A stretch of 64,000 nucleotides of DNA, taken from assembly GCA_003577315.1 (NCBI GenBank), contig QEVK01000018.1:1-64000 (forward strand). The letters run 5' to 3'. Of the stretch, positions 20,110-30,759 are shown piece by piece. Made by a program: the position numbers and the translations under genes. This stretch comes from Hyphomicrobiales bacterium (GTDB lineage: Bacteria > Pseudomonadota > Alphaproteobacteria > Rhizobiales > Rhizobiaceae). The notes under the pieces were generated by a model, which saw nothing but the letters and a program-made list of their open reading frames with translations, was not told the origin of the DNA and ran no database searches. Numbering within the stretch: the first letter of the stretch is position 1; every line of letters starts with the position of its first letter.

Positions 20110-20183
20110 TGGAGGCCTCGGCCGGAATCGAACCGGCGTGCAAGGATTTGCAGTCCTCTGCGTAACCACTCCGCCACGAGGCC
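20110..20183 (-). tRNA. tRNA-Cys (anticodon GCA)
   Basis: The minus strand folds as a full cloverleaf. The acceptor GGCCTCG pairs with CGAGGCC, the anticodon loop is CTGCAAA (GCA), the T arm is CCGGTTCGATTCCGG, and the discriminator U is followed by an encoded CCA (20110-20112). 74 bases including CCA. Confidence 0.95.
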
Positions 20184-20377
20184 TCTCCGCCTGAAGCGTT
20201 CCGAGCCGCTTCCATAGGTTGAGGGCAAATGGGCGTCAAGCCGGGAAGGCGCATTCTGAAAAGAATCGCCTGCGGCATTCTGGAAGGGCTCGCGGCCGCC
20301 GCCGCCCGCGGGCGCGTTCGGGGCGGGACGATCCGCGCCGCCCCTGCGCCGCCCCTGTGCCGCCTCTGCGCCGGGGC

Positions 20378-20716
20378 TCAGCGCCTGCGGGCGCGGCGGC
20401 GTCCCCTGCGCTCGGCCCACCAGATCTCGAAGCGCCGGCGCCAGCGCCGCACGGTGGCGAACTCGTAGGAGAGCACGAGGATGCCGAGCGGAATCATCCA
20501 GAAGCCCAGCACCGGCAGGAAGCCGAAGATGCCGAAGAGGATCAGGAGCGCGCCGATGGCGACGCGCAGGCCGCGCGAGCGCGGCATGGCGAACTCGCGC
20601 CCCATGACGGAGATCGTGCGCCGGCCCGCGCGGCGGGCGTGCGGCGTCGCCGTCCCGTCGTCCGGCGCGCGGCCGTCCGTCTCCTTGCCGCTCGGTTCCT
20701 TGCTGGTCGGCTCCAT
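20378..20716 (-). CDS. Small inner membrane protein of unknown function
   Basis: 112 residues. The N-terminal ~45 residues are polar (MEPTSKEPSGKETDGRAP). Two closely spaced hydrophobic stretches follow (GLRVAIGALLILFGIFGFL and LGFWMIPLGILVLSY), then a very basic tail (RRWRRRFEIWWAERRGRRRA). The layout recalls small PGPGW-type transmembrane proteins, but the PGPGW motif itself is absent. It lies between tRNA-Cys and tRNA-Asn. No function can be assigned. Confidence 0.7.
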   Translation of the reverse strand: MEPTSKEPSGKETDGRAPDDGTATPHARRAGRRTISVMGREFAMPRSRGLRVAIGALLILFGIFGFLPVLGFWMIPLGILVLSYEFATVRRWRRRFEIWWAERRGRRRARRR

Positions 20717-20936
20717 GTCGTTCCGCTCGCTGGGTGTCCTTCCGCTCGCCAGGCGGTCGCGCGCCGTTGCGCCACGTCTTGCGGCGCCTGCCCGGCGTGC
20801 AGCCGCACATATGAGGCGCGCTTGTGCGAAAGGCCATATCGGGCGGCGACAAAATCCGCGAAAAATCGCCGATTGATGCTTTGCAAAGGCCGGCGCTGTT
20901 TGCTATGAGGCAGCCACGTTCGCGCGAGCAGGCTGT

Positions 20937-21011
20937 TCCCCGGTAGCTCAGCGGTAGAGCAACCGGCTGTTAACCGGTTGGTCGATGGTTCGAATCCGTC
21001 CCGGGGAGCCA
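20937..21011 (+). tRNA. tRNA-Asn (anticodon GTT)
   Basis: Acceptor TCCCCGG pairs with CCGGGGA; D arm GCTCAGCGGTAGAGC; anticodon loop CTGTTAA (GTT); T arm GGTTCGAATCC; discriminator G and encoded CCA at 21009-21011. 75 bases including CCA. Confidence 0.96.
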
Positions 21012-21047
21012 CTTCAATCTATATTGCGAAAAGTCCACGGCGGCGCG

Positions 21048-21839
21048 TCAGCCGGCCCGCAGCCGCTCGACCTCGATCCGGCGCTCGTCGCGGCGGACGA
21101 CGACCGCGAAATGGTCGGCCTGGACGACGTCGAGCACCAGCGACGGCCGGTAGGCGACGGCGTTGACCCCGCCCCGGTAACGGATGCTGTCGAAGACGAC
21201 GCCCGCCGCCCGCGCTCCCTCCCGCGTGCGCCAGGCCTCGTCGCGCACCGCCTCGCCGAAGGGTTGGGCGTGGGCGTAGTCGCGCGGGTCGTAGAGCCGC
21301 TCGAGCAGGGAAGCCTGCGCCGCCGGCGCATGGGCGCGGCGGATGTCGACGAACCGGCCGTCGAGGCGCGAGGAATAGGCGCGGTAGACCCGGCGCAGCT
21401 CCGGCAGCGAGCGGCTCGCCGCCTCGCGCCGCAGATGGTGGCCGACCTCGGCGGCGGCGGTGCGGATGTCCGCCGCGGCATACCAGGCCCCCGTTTCTGG
21501 GCCGTTGAAGCGCATGCCGCCCGGCGAGACATGCAGGAAGGAGGCCATGACGACGCTGGAGTTCGCCCGGCCGTAGACCCATTCCGCCTGCGGCAGCCGG
21601 GCGATCCGCTCGGCCACGAGCCGGTCGTTGGTCCAGCCGGCCAGCTCCATCGCGGCAGAGAGGTCGGCGGCGGTCGCGACCGTGTCGAACAGCCCGATGG
21701 GCGGAAACTGCGAGGGGATCAGCCTGTGGGCCGGCCGCGGCGCTTGCGCGAGGGGAAAGGCCCGGTGCGGCGCGGCCGCGCCGCCCGCCTTCCCCGCGCC
21801 GCCGCCTGCCGCCTGTGCAGCCCCGGGAAGCATGCTCAC
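21048..21839 (-). CDS. RES-domain toxin of a type II toxin-antitoxin system
   Basis: A 263-residue protein with a RES domain over about residues 35-220. Members of the RES/Xre class studied so far degrade NAD+. The named block is visible as GGMRFNGPETGAWYAAADI followed by a conserved Glu (TAAAEVGHHL), and a late strand block reads SLLERLYDPRDYAHAQPFGE. The start GTG at 21839 overlaps the antitoxin stop in GTGA; an ATG two codons later (21833) is the alternative. Both allow translational coupling. The N-terminal ~30 residues are Gly/Ala-rich. The upstream partner matches the usual antitoxin-first order. Confidence 0.88.
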   Translation of the reverse strand: MSMLPGAAQAAGGGAGKAGGAAAPHRAFPLAQAPRPAHRLIPSQFPPIGLFDTVATAADLSAAMELAGWTNDRLVAERIARLPQAEWVYGRANSSVVMASFLHVSPGGMRFNGPETGAWYAAADIRTAAAEVGHHLRREAASRSLPELRRVYRAYSSRLDGRFVDIRRAHAPAAQASLLERLYDPRDYAHAQPFGEAVRDEAWRTREGARAAGVVFDSIRYRGGVNAVAYRPSLVLDVVQADHFAVVVRRDERRIEVERLRAG

Positions 21840-22387
21840 CGCAGCACGATGTCGGCTTCGTCGTATGGCCGGGGGTCGGCGTCGATCTCGTCGGGCTGCA
21901 TGTGCAGCCCGCCGCGCGCGGCGTCAAGATGGCGGCGCACCGTCATCAGCCCGTCCTGCGTGCCGCTGGTCACGAGGCGAAGCGGCGGCTGGCCGCCGAA
22001 GACGCGCGCCGCGTTCGGCGAGCGCAGCCACGCGACGGCTGCCCGCTCGCTTTCCTCCAGCACGCCGAGCGCCTGGTGGATACCCAGCACCGCCGAGATG
22101 CGCGTCAGCGTGTCGGCGTCGAGGGTGAGGTCGCGGTGCTCGCGCGCGGCCTTCGCCCAGGCGTGATAGGTCGAGCGCGAGGGATAGCCGAGGATCAGCC
22201 GCCGCTCCTCCTCGTTGAGGCCCCACAGGTCGGCGATGGCGAGAAAGGTCCGCAGCCCCGGCGCGCTCAGCCGCCGCCGGCTGGCGGGCGCGAAGCGCCC
22301 CGCGTCGAGCCGCTCCGGCCCCTGTCCTGCGGGCTCCCCTCCTGCGGGCTCCCCCGTCATCCGCGCCTCGCCTCGCGCCATCGGCAT
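21836..22387 (-). CDS. Xre/MbcA/ParS-type antitoxin
   Basis: A 183-residue partner of the RES toxin. The N-terminal helix-turn-helix region includes LRTFLAIADLWGLNEEERRL and GYPSRSTYHAWAKAAREH. The C-terminal MbcA/ParS/Xre toxin-binding domain is seen as RISAVLGIHQALGVL and SPNAARVFGGQPPLRLV, the classic NxxxxFGGxxPL signature. I chose the ATG at 22387 because AGGAG sits 8 bases upstream. An in-frame ATG at 22447 is rejected because it would translate through the promoter. It should bind the operator at 22425-22438 and repress its own operon, as known for this class. Confidence 0.9.
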   Translation of the reverse strand: MPMARGEARMTGEPAGGEPAGQGPERLDAGRFAPASRRRLSAPGLRTFLAIADLWGLNEEERRLILGYPSRSTYHAWAKAAREHRDLTLDADTLTRISAVLGIHQALGVLEESERAAVAWLRSPNAARVFGGQPPLRLVTSGTQDGLMTVRRHLDAARGGLHMQPDEIDADPRPYDEADIVLR

Positions 22388-22418
22388 CGACACCGCTCCT
22401 GTCGTTTGTCCGAATGAA

Positions 22419-22447
22419 GATATAGTCCAGATTTGGACATTTGGCAA
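22419..22447 (-). promoter_or_regulatory. Promoter with embedded operator for the RES/Xre operon
   Basis: Minus strand: -35 TTGCCA (22442-22447), an exact 17-base spacer and -10 TATATC (22419-22424). The spacer contains the inverted repeat GTCCA-AATC-TGGAC (22425-22438). A repressor bound there would block RNA polymerase directly. The ATG at 22387 is about 30 bases downstream. This AT-rich island stands out from its GC-rich surroundings. Confidence 0.75.
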
Positions 22448-22640
22448 CGATCATGCGCCTCAACGGCCGCGAAGGCGGCCGGGCGGGCTCGTCTGCGCCG
22501 TTTCGCCGCCATGCGGCACGCGGGCGCTTGCGAACGGGGCCGCGGTCTGTTTCCCTGCCCGAGGCGGGTGATGCCTTGATTCGCAAGCTCCGCGACCGGG
22601 TTTCGAGCCGGCGCGCCGGGCGCCCTGATGGAGAGTGGCA

Positions 22641-23636
22641 ATGACCGCCAGACCGGAAATCGTCGAACTGAAGCCGCGGATCACCGTGATCGGGGTCGGC
22701 GGCGGCGGCGGAAACGCGGTCAACAACATGATCGCGCAGGGGCTCGAGGGCGCCGAGTTCATCGTCGCCAACACCGACGCCCAGGCGCTCGCCATGTCGA
22801 AGGCGTCCCGGCTGATCCAGCTCGGCACCCATGTCACCGAGGGCCTCGGCGCCGGCTCGCTGCCGGAGATCGGCCACGCGGCGGCCGAGGAATCGCTCGA
22901 CGAGATCATGGACCATCTTTCCGGCACGCATATGTGCTTCGTGACCGCCGGCATGGGCGGCGGCACGGGAACCGGCGCCGCGCCGGTCATCGCCCACGCC
23001 GCCCGCCAGGCCGGCATCCTGACCGTGGCCGTCGTCACCAAGCCGTTCGCCTTCGAGGGCAACCGGCGCATGCAGGCGGCCGAAGCCGGCATCGAGCGGC
23101 TGCGCCAGTGCGCCGACACGGTCATCGTCATTCCCAACCAGAACCTGTTCCGCGTCGCCGACGCCAGGACGACCTTCGCGGACGCCTTCGCCATGGCCGA
23201 CCGCGTCCTCTATTCGGGGGTCGGCTGCATCACCGACCTGATCGTGAAGGAAGGGCTGATCAACCTCGACTTCGCCGACGTGAAGTCGGTGATGCGCGAC
23301 ATGGGCCGCGCCATGATGGGAACCGGCGAGGCCAGCGGCGAAGGCCGCGCGAAGACGGCGGCCGAGGCGGCCATCGCCAACCCGCTGCTCGACGAGGCCT
23401 CGATGGGCGGCGCGCGGGGCGTGCTTCTGTCGATCTCCGGCGGCCCGGACATGACGCTGTTCGAGGTCGACGAGGCGGCGTCCCGCATCCGCGAGGAGGT
23501 CGACGCCGACGCCGACATCATCGTCGGCGCCATATTCGACGAGGCGCTGGCGGGCCGCTTCAGGGTCTCCGTCGTCGCCACCGGCCTCCAGCAGCACACG
23601 GCGCGGGTGATCGACCTCGGCCAGCGCATCGCCTGA
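22641..23636 (+). CDS. ftsZ2: Short FtsZ paralogue (FtsZ2)
   Basis: A 331-residue tubulin/FtsZ-family GTPase. The GTP-binding signature [15 protein letters not shown] is near residue 105, the nucleotide-contact block [11 protein letters not shown] near the start, and the T7 loop [11 protein letters not shown] near residue 209. The protein ends right after the C-terminal subdomain ([17 protein letters not shown]). It therefore lacks the long disordered linker and the extreme C-terminal FtsA/ZipA-binding peptide of the main rhizobial FtsZ. This matches the truncated FtsZ2 of rhizobia, which is known to be dispensable. GGAGAG before the ATG at 22641 decides the start over a GTG at 22635. Confidence 0.9.
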   Translation: MTARPEIVELKPRITVIGVGGGGGNAVNNMIAQGLEGAEFIVANTDAQALAMSKASRLIQLGTHVTEGLGAGSLPEIGHAAAEESLDEIMDHLSGTHMCFVTAGMGGGTGTGAAPVIAHAARQAGILTVAVVTKPFAFEGNRRMQAAEAGIERLRQCADTVIVIPNQNLFRVADARTTFADAFAMADRVLYSGVGCITDLIVKEGLINLDFADVKSVMRDMGRAMMGTGEASGEGRAKTAAEAAIANPLLDEASMGGARGVLLSISGGPDMTLFEVDEAASRIREEVDADADIIVGAIFDEALAGRFRVSVVATGLQQHTARVIDLGQRIA

Positions 23637-23834
23637 GCCGGACGCGCCGGCCCGAACGGCGGCCCGCCGCACCGGGCGGGTACACGGCCGGAGCGCCCCT
23701 TCCTTTCCCTGCCCCCTTCCGTTCCGCAACGCACGCAGCGCGGCCCCATGGGTTTTGCCCGGGATGGACCTACGCTTGCCGGCGGCATGTGCCAAGGTGG
23801 AGCCTGATCGCATAGCCGGATCGAGGATCGCGCC

Positions 23835-25538
23835 ATGCCCCGCCTTTCGCTTAGCCTGCTGCTCGGATTGTGCTGCTCCGTCCTTCTCGCCGCCGCCCCG
23901 CCCGCCCGCGCCGACATACCGGACGAGACCTATGCCGCGCTCGGCCTGTCGCGCGACGCCTCGCCGAAGGATCTCTACGAGGCGCTCGTCAGGCGCTATC
24001 ACGACCCGGAGCAGGGGCACGGCAAGGGCGCGTTCGGCGACCTGTGGGAGCCGACGCCGTTCACGCGCTACCTCGACCCCAAGACGCTCTACGTCGCGCC
24101 CGACATGGATTTCGAGGCGACGCGCGACGAATGCGTGGAGTGCCACACCACGGTCACGCCGGGATGGGTCCATTCCTGGCAAAGAAGCGTCCATGGCGAC
24201 CTGGACGAGATCCGCAACCTGCCGGCCGACGATTCGCGCGCCTACAAGAAGGAGCTGATCGACCAGGTCGAGGCCAATCTGCACTCCATGGGCGTGCTGC
24301 CCGAAGGCCAGGCGCTCGGCAACGTGAGCTGCATCGACTGCCACATGGGCGTCGGCAAGGCCGAGGGCAACCACAAGGCGGACCTTTACATGCCCGACGC
24401 GGCCAATTGCGGCCAGTGCCATGTCCAGCAGTTCGCCGAGCGCGAATCCGAGCGCGACACCCTCACCTGGCCGCAGGAGCAGTGGCCGGCCGGCCGGCCC
24501 TCGCACGCCCTGTCGTGGCAGGCCAATGTCGAGACGGCGATCTGGGCCGGCATGGCCCAGCGCGAGGTGGCCGACGGCTGCTCGCTGTGCCACACCATGC
24601 AGAACACCTGCAACTCCTGCCACACCCGCCACGAGTTCTCGGCCGCCGAGGCGCGCAAGCCCGAAACCTGCTCGACCTGCCACAACGGCGTCGACCACAA
24701 CGAGTTCGAGGCGTTCAGCCTGTCCAAGCACGGCGTGATCTACGCCGCGCAGGGCGCGTCGTGGGACTGGGAGAAGCCGCTGGCGGCCGCGCTCGGCGAA
24801 GGCGGGCAGACCGGCCCCACCTGCCAGACCTGCCACATGGAATATAACGGCGAGTATGGCCATAACCTCGTGCGCAAGGTGCGCTGGGGCTTCGAGCCGA
24901 AGCCGGAGATCGCCGACAATCTCGGGCACGAATGGTTCCAGGACCGCAAGGAATCGTGGGTGCAGACCTGCTCGAACTGCCATTCGCCGGCCTTCGCCCG
25001 CTCCTATCTCGACATGATGGACGAAGGCACCAAGCAGGGCATCGAGCTGGTCAAGGAAGCGCGCGGCGTCATGAACAGGCTCTACGAGGACAAGCTGCTC
25101 GTCGGCCAGACGACCAACCGCCCGGCGCCGCCCGCGCCGGACGCCGACAGCCCGGGCGCCTTCGCCGGCCTGTTCTTCTCCGCCGGCAACTTCCCGACCG
25201 CCATCGACTACGAGTTCGCCGAGATGTGGGAGCAGCATATCATGAAGCACTTCAAGGGCCTGGCCCACGTGCATCCCGGCGGCTTCACCTACTCGGAGGG
25301 CTGGTCGCGCCTGATCCGCAGCCTGGCCCGCATCAAGGACACCGACACGCAGCTGCGCGAGAAGGCGGCGCTGATGCAGCGGGTCGAGGCGCTGGAGGCG
25401 GCGGGCGGCCGGCAGGGATGGCTCGACCTCGACACGCCGATGAAGCGGGCGGCCGCCGGCGGCGCGGGCGTGACGCTCGCGGGGCTGGGCCTCGGCCTCA
25501 TGCTCCTGCCGGCTTTCCGTCGCCGCCGGCGCGGCTGA
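23835..25538 (+). CDS. haoA: Hydroxylamine oxidoreductase, octahaem cytochrome c
   Basis: A 567-residue periplasmic enzyme oxidising hydroxylamine (four-electron to nitrite, or to NO). The signal peptide is cleaved after ARA at about residue 26. Eight CxxCH haem sites are counted at residues 100, 166, 192, 249, 259, 279, 330 and 379, the full octahaem set. The segment AHVHPGGFTYSEGWSRL holds Y486 (about 460 in the mature protein), the candidate for the tyrosine that cross-links the P460 haem in oxidative HAO and is absent from reductive paralogues. A C-terminal membrane helix (residues ~543-560) ends in RRRRRG, so the enzyme is probably membrane-anchored. GAGGA precedes the ATG. haoB follows after 15 bases. 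No c554 or cM552 electron-acceptor gene is in the window. Confidence 0.95.
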   Translation: MPRLSLSLLLGLCCSVLLAAAPPARADIPDETYAALGLSRDASPKDLYEALVRRYHDPEQGHGKGAFGDLWEPTPFTRYLDPKTLYVAPDMDFEATRDECVECHTTVTPGWVHSWQRSVHGDLDEIRNLPADDSRAYKKELIDQVEANLHSMGVLPEGQALGNVSCIDCHMGVGKAEGNHKADLYMPDAANCGQCHVQQFAERESERDTLTWPQEQWPAGRPSHALSWQANVETAIWAGMAQREVADGCSLCHTMQNTCNSCHTRHEFSAAEARKPETCSTCHNGVDHNEFEAFSLSKHGVIYAAQGASWDWEKPLAAALGEGGQTGPTCQTCHMEYNGEYGHNLVRKVRWGFEPKPEIADNLGHEWFQDRKESWVQTCSNCHSPAFARSYLDMMDEGTKQGIELVKEARGVMNRLYEDKLLVGQTTNRPAPPAPDADSPGAFAGLFFSAGNFPTAIDYEFAEMWEQHIMKHFKGLAHVHPGGFTYSEGWSRLIRSLARIKDTDTQLREKAALMQRVEALEAAGGRQGWLDLDTPMKRAAAGGAGVTLAGLGLGLMLLPAFRRRRRG

Positions 25539-25553
25539 GGCAGGGAGGCGGTC

Positions 25554-26579
25554 GTGGCCCGGCCCCCCGCTTCCCGCACGGTCTCCGGCCTCGTTTCAGG
25601 GGCCGGGGCAGCACTCCTGATCGCCGGCGGGCTGCTGACGGCCTATGCCGTGCAGGGCGAGAAGCGGCCGACGCCTTACGTCTACGAGCTGGCGGAAGCG
25701 GCCGGGCCGGACGCCGCCCGGACGCTGGCCGAGGGGCTGCCCGACGCGACGCTGAAGACGCTCGCCCTCAAGACCGCCGACACCGGCAGGCTGCTCGCCG
25801 CCGGCACGGTGCTGGAGCGGCCGGGCGAGCCGGCGCTCATTGTCGGCTGGAGGAGCGAGATCGGCGAGCCCGTGCTGCGCTCCGACATCGCCGTCGAGGA
25901 GGAGGAGAAGCTCGTCGCCGCGCTCAGGGCGCACCTGCCGGCCGGCAGCCTCGTCTTCGCCATGCCGGCGCTGTCGCACAGGCTTCAGGCGACGGTGGAG
26001 GCAACGTTCCCGCTCGCCGCCGCCGACGACAGCGCCACGCTGCGGCCGCCCGATGCGTGGGCGAACGCCAGGGAGGCGATCGCGCAGACCGAGAAGCGGT
26101 GGCGGCCCGCCGCGGACGCCGGGGCCGATGCGCTGTTCTCCTCCTTCCTCGACGCGCTCGGCGCCGAGGACAAGTACGGCGTCGCCCGGCTCCAGGTCAT
26201 GGCGCTCCAGGTCATGGCCGGGGCGCAGGAGAGCTACCTCGTCCTGCACGTGCGCGACGCCTTCGACATCGGCGTCGCCGCGCCCGACCGCTTTTCCGTC
26301 GGCCTGCGCGACTTCCCGGGCTCCGGCAACGTCCACGACGTCACCAAGCTGGTGAAGACCTGGGTGAAGGACGAGGGCTTCGCCGCCTACGCCGTGATCC
26401 CGCGCGACGCCAACGCCGTGCGCGCCTACTACCTCGCCGACACGGCCGGCAAGTCGTCGCTGCTCGGCCAGTTGCTGCCCTTCAACTCGGCGCGGATCGG
26501 GCAGGTGCCGGAGGCGACCCTTGTGTTCCAGCACGGCGGCTACTGGGTCTACCGCATCGCCGGCATCCGGGCGGGCTGA
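25554..26579 (+). CDS. haoB: HaoB, partner protein of hydroxylamine oxidoreductase
   Basis: 341 residues with an N-terminal membrane anchor (GAGAALLIAGGLLTAYAVQ) and a soluble, presumably periplasmic remainder. There is no CxxCH motif, so it is not a cytochrome. It lies 15 bases after haoA; the GTG at 25554 follows AGGGAGG. In ammonia oxidisers and methanotrophs haoB follows haoA; its biochemical role is not established, and an assembly, anchoring or quinone-linked role has been discussed. Assignment rests mainly on position, topology and length. Segments such as VTKLVKTWVKDEGF and FQHGGYWVYRIAGIR look well ordered. Confidence 0.82.
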   Translation: MARPPASRTVSGLVSGAGAALLIAGGLLTAYAVQGEKRPTPYVYELAEAAGPDAARTLAEGLPDATLKTLALKTADTGRLLAAGTVLERPGEPALIVGWRSEIGEPVLRSDIAVEEEEKLVAALRAHLPAGSLVFAMPALSHRLQATVEATFPLAAADDSATLRPPDAWANAREAIAQTEKRWRPAADAGADALFSSFLDALGAEDKYGVARLQVMALQVMAGAQESYLVLHVRDAFDIGVAAPDRFSVGLRDFPGSGNVHDVTKLVKTWVKDEGFAAYAVIPRDANAVRAYYLADTAGKSSLLGQLLPFNSARIGQVPEATLVFQHGGYWVYRIAGIRAG

Positions 26580-26600
26580 CCCGGCATCACCGAAATCGCC

Positions 26601-26649
26601 ATCTGTGGTACCATCGCTTCCCTGCGATCCGGCTAATCTATGGTGCCAG
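26601..26649. promoter_or_regulatory. Candidate MocR operator: 14-bp direct repeat, 35 bp apart
   Basis: ATCTGTGGTACCAT at 26601-26614 and ATCTATGGTGCCAG at 26636-26649 agree at 11 of 14 positions and are spaced 35 bp centre to centre. The first contains the palindrome TGGTACCA. GabR, the best-studied MocR protein, is known to bind ATACCA-type direct repeats about 34 bp apart, so repeat sequence and spacing both fit. The second copy abuts the ribosome binding site of the regulator gene, which suggests autoregulation. Confidence 0.55.
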
Positions 26650-26661
26650 GGAGGACTCGTG

Positions 26662-28159
26662 ATGCAGGTCGTTCTGACGATCAATCCGAGTGATCCCCGC
26701 ACGCTGCAACGCCAGCTCTTCGATCAGATCAGGGGGCTGATCCTCGAGAACAAGTTGCGCAGCGGGGATCCTGTACCGGCTTCGCGGGCGCTGAGCGAGC
26801 AGCTCGGCGTCTCGCGCAACACCGTCATGCTCGCCTACGAGCAGCTGCTCAACGAGGGCTATATCGAGAGCCGGCCCAATGTCGGCACCTTCGTCAGCTC
26901 CAGCCTGCCGGAGAAGGGCATGCTGATCGCGCTGCGCGCCGCCGAGGAGCGCCAGGCCAACAACAACAACGGCGACGTCCGCCCGCTGCCGGACCGGCTG
27001 AAGGGGCACACCGTCATCAGCCCCAACCGCGGCAGGCTCGAGCACGACTTCTGGATCGGCCGGGTGGACGCCTCGACCTTCCCGGCCAACGAGTGGCGCC
27101 GCATCCTCGACGCCAAGGTGCGCTACGGCGGCGCCAGGCTGGCCGAGTACCAGGACCCGCAGGGCCTGCCGGAGCTGCGGCAGGCCATCGCCGACCATAT
27201 CGGGCCGGCGCGCGGCGTCTCGGCCGGGGCCGACGACATCGTCATCGTCGCCGGCTCGCAGGGCGGGCTCGACCTGATCGCCCGCGCGCTCGCCGGCCAT
27301 GCCCGCACCTTCGTCCACGAGGACCCCTGCTATCAGGGCGCGCGCTCGCTGTTCGAGGGCTGCGGCTTGAAGCCGGTTCCCGTCGCCGTCGACCATGACG
27401 GCATCGACGTGGCGCGCCTGCCCGAGACCCGGCGCAACCTCCTCTACGTCACCCCCTCGCACCAGTATCCGCTCGGGGTGACGCTGTCGCTGGAGCGGCG
27501 GCTGGCGCTGCTCGAATGGGCGGCCCGCACCGACAGCTACGTCATCGAGGACGACTACGACGGCGACTTCCGCTACGAGGGCGCGCCGCTGACGGCGCTG
27601 CGCGGCCTCGACTGCCGCGGCCGCGTGCTCTATCTCGGCACCTTCTCCAAGTCGCTCGCCGCGGGCTTGAGGCTCGGCTTCATCGTCGCGCCGCCGGCGC
27701 TGGCGCGCACCCTCAAGGAATGGAAATCGCTGACCAGCAACGGCAATCCGTGGCTGGTGCAGTCGGCGATGGCCGACTTCATGCACAGCGGCGGCTTCAT
27801 GCGCCACCTGCGGCGCATCCGCGCGATCTACAGGCAGCGCCGCGACACGCTCGTCGAGGCGCTGCGTCCGGCCTTCGGCGACGCCGAGTTCAAGGGCATG
27901 CGCGGCGGCATGCACGTGTCGCTGCGCCTGCCGCCCCGCTTCGGCGACGCGCGCGAGATCGAGCGGCGCGCGGCCGCGCGCGGCGTCGGCGTCTATGTGC
28001 CGGGCTCGGGCGGCGCGTTCGTGACGCCCGGCAACCCCCGCGCCCGGGATACGCTGCTGTTCGGCTACGCCGCCCTTTCGGAACGGAGCATCGCGATCGC
28101 CGCCGGCCGTCTGGCGCAGGCCGTCGCGGAAGGCGCGGACGGCGCGAAGGACGCGGCCG

Positions 28160-28167
<8 letters not shown>
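26662..28167 (+). CDS. MocR-family transcriptional regulator (GntR HTH + aminotransferase fold)
   Basis: 501 residues. The N-terminal winged-helix GntR domain (residues ~10-80) has LRSGDPVPASRALSEQLGVS and NTVMLAYEQLLNEGYIES. A linker leads to a class I aminotransferase-like domain from ~residue 130. The PLP lysine is expected in YLGTFSKSLAAGLRLGF, the Asp contact in VIEDDYDGDFRYEG, and the conserved tyrosine block in VTPSHQYPLGVTLS. MocR proteins sense PLP-linked amines or amino acids. AGGGAGGA precedes the ATG. Its stop overlaps the ccmF start by 8 bases, so it is co-transcribed with ccm-hemA. Possible ligands are 5-aminolevulinate, glycine or PLP, an inference from the neighbouring hemA. 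Confidence 0.9.
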
Positions 28168-30168
<2,001 letters not shown>

Positions 30169-30172
<4 letters not shown>

Positions 30173-30759
30173 GCACGCCCTTCCCCGACAGGCCCGCTTC
30201 CGACAGGCTTGCCCCCGGCAAGCCCGCCATCCCGCGCTGGAAATGGCTGCTCGGCGCCGCCGTGGTCGCCGTCCCGCTGCTGCTCGGCATCGGCCTGACC
30301 CGCGACCCCTCCTACATCCCCTCGATGATCGTCGGCCGCGCCATGCCGGAATTCTCGCTGGAAGCGCTTTCCGGCGACGCAAAGGTGGCCTCCGAGGCGC
30401 TGCTCGGCAAGCCGCTGGTCATCAATTTCTGGGCGTCGTGGTGCGTGTCGTGCCGTCAGGAACACCCGCTGCTCGTCCAGCTCGGCGACCGCGCCGACCT
30501 GTTCGGCGAGTTCGGCATCGTCGGCATCAACTATCGCGACAGCCGGCAGGCCGCGCTCGGCTTCCTCGACCGCGAGGGCCGCTTTCCCTACGCCTCCGGG
30601 CTCGACACGCGCGGCCGGCTCGGCATCGATTTCGGCGTCTACGGCATGCCGGAGACCTTCTTCGTCGATGCCGCCGGCATCGTGCAGGCGCGCCAGGTCG
30701 GGCCGCTGACGCAAGAGGCGGTCGAGCGCAACCTGAAGCTGATCGGAGCCGGGCGATGA
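30169..30759 (+). CDS. ccmG: Thiol:disulfide interchange protein CcmG (DsbE)
   Basis: A 196-residue membrane-anchored thioredoxin-fold reductase. The anchor (WLLGAAVVAVPLLLGIGL) is at residues ~25-43 and the active site WCVSC gives C92 and C95. The CcmG-specific element FPYASGLDTRGRLGIDFGV and the cis-proline in YGMPETFFVD follow. It reduces apocytochrome cysteines before haem attachment. The start overlaps the ccmF stop (ATGA). Confidence 0.95.

Noticed and set aside
22388..22447. ATG at 22447 as the antitoxin start
   Set aside because: It would translate through the -35, the operator and the -10 of its own promoter; the ATG at 22387 has AGGAG upstream.
23637..23834. CRP/FNR or sigma-54 site in front of haoA
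   Set aside because: I searched the 198-base gap by eye and found no TTG-N8-CAA core or GG-N10-GC pair with acceptable spacing.
21924..25274. 1116-codon minus-strand frame opposite ftsZ2 and most of haoA
   Set aside because: Crosses several genes. The plus-strand haoA has eight haem motifs and ftsZ2 has a GTPase signature, so those are the real genes.
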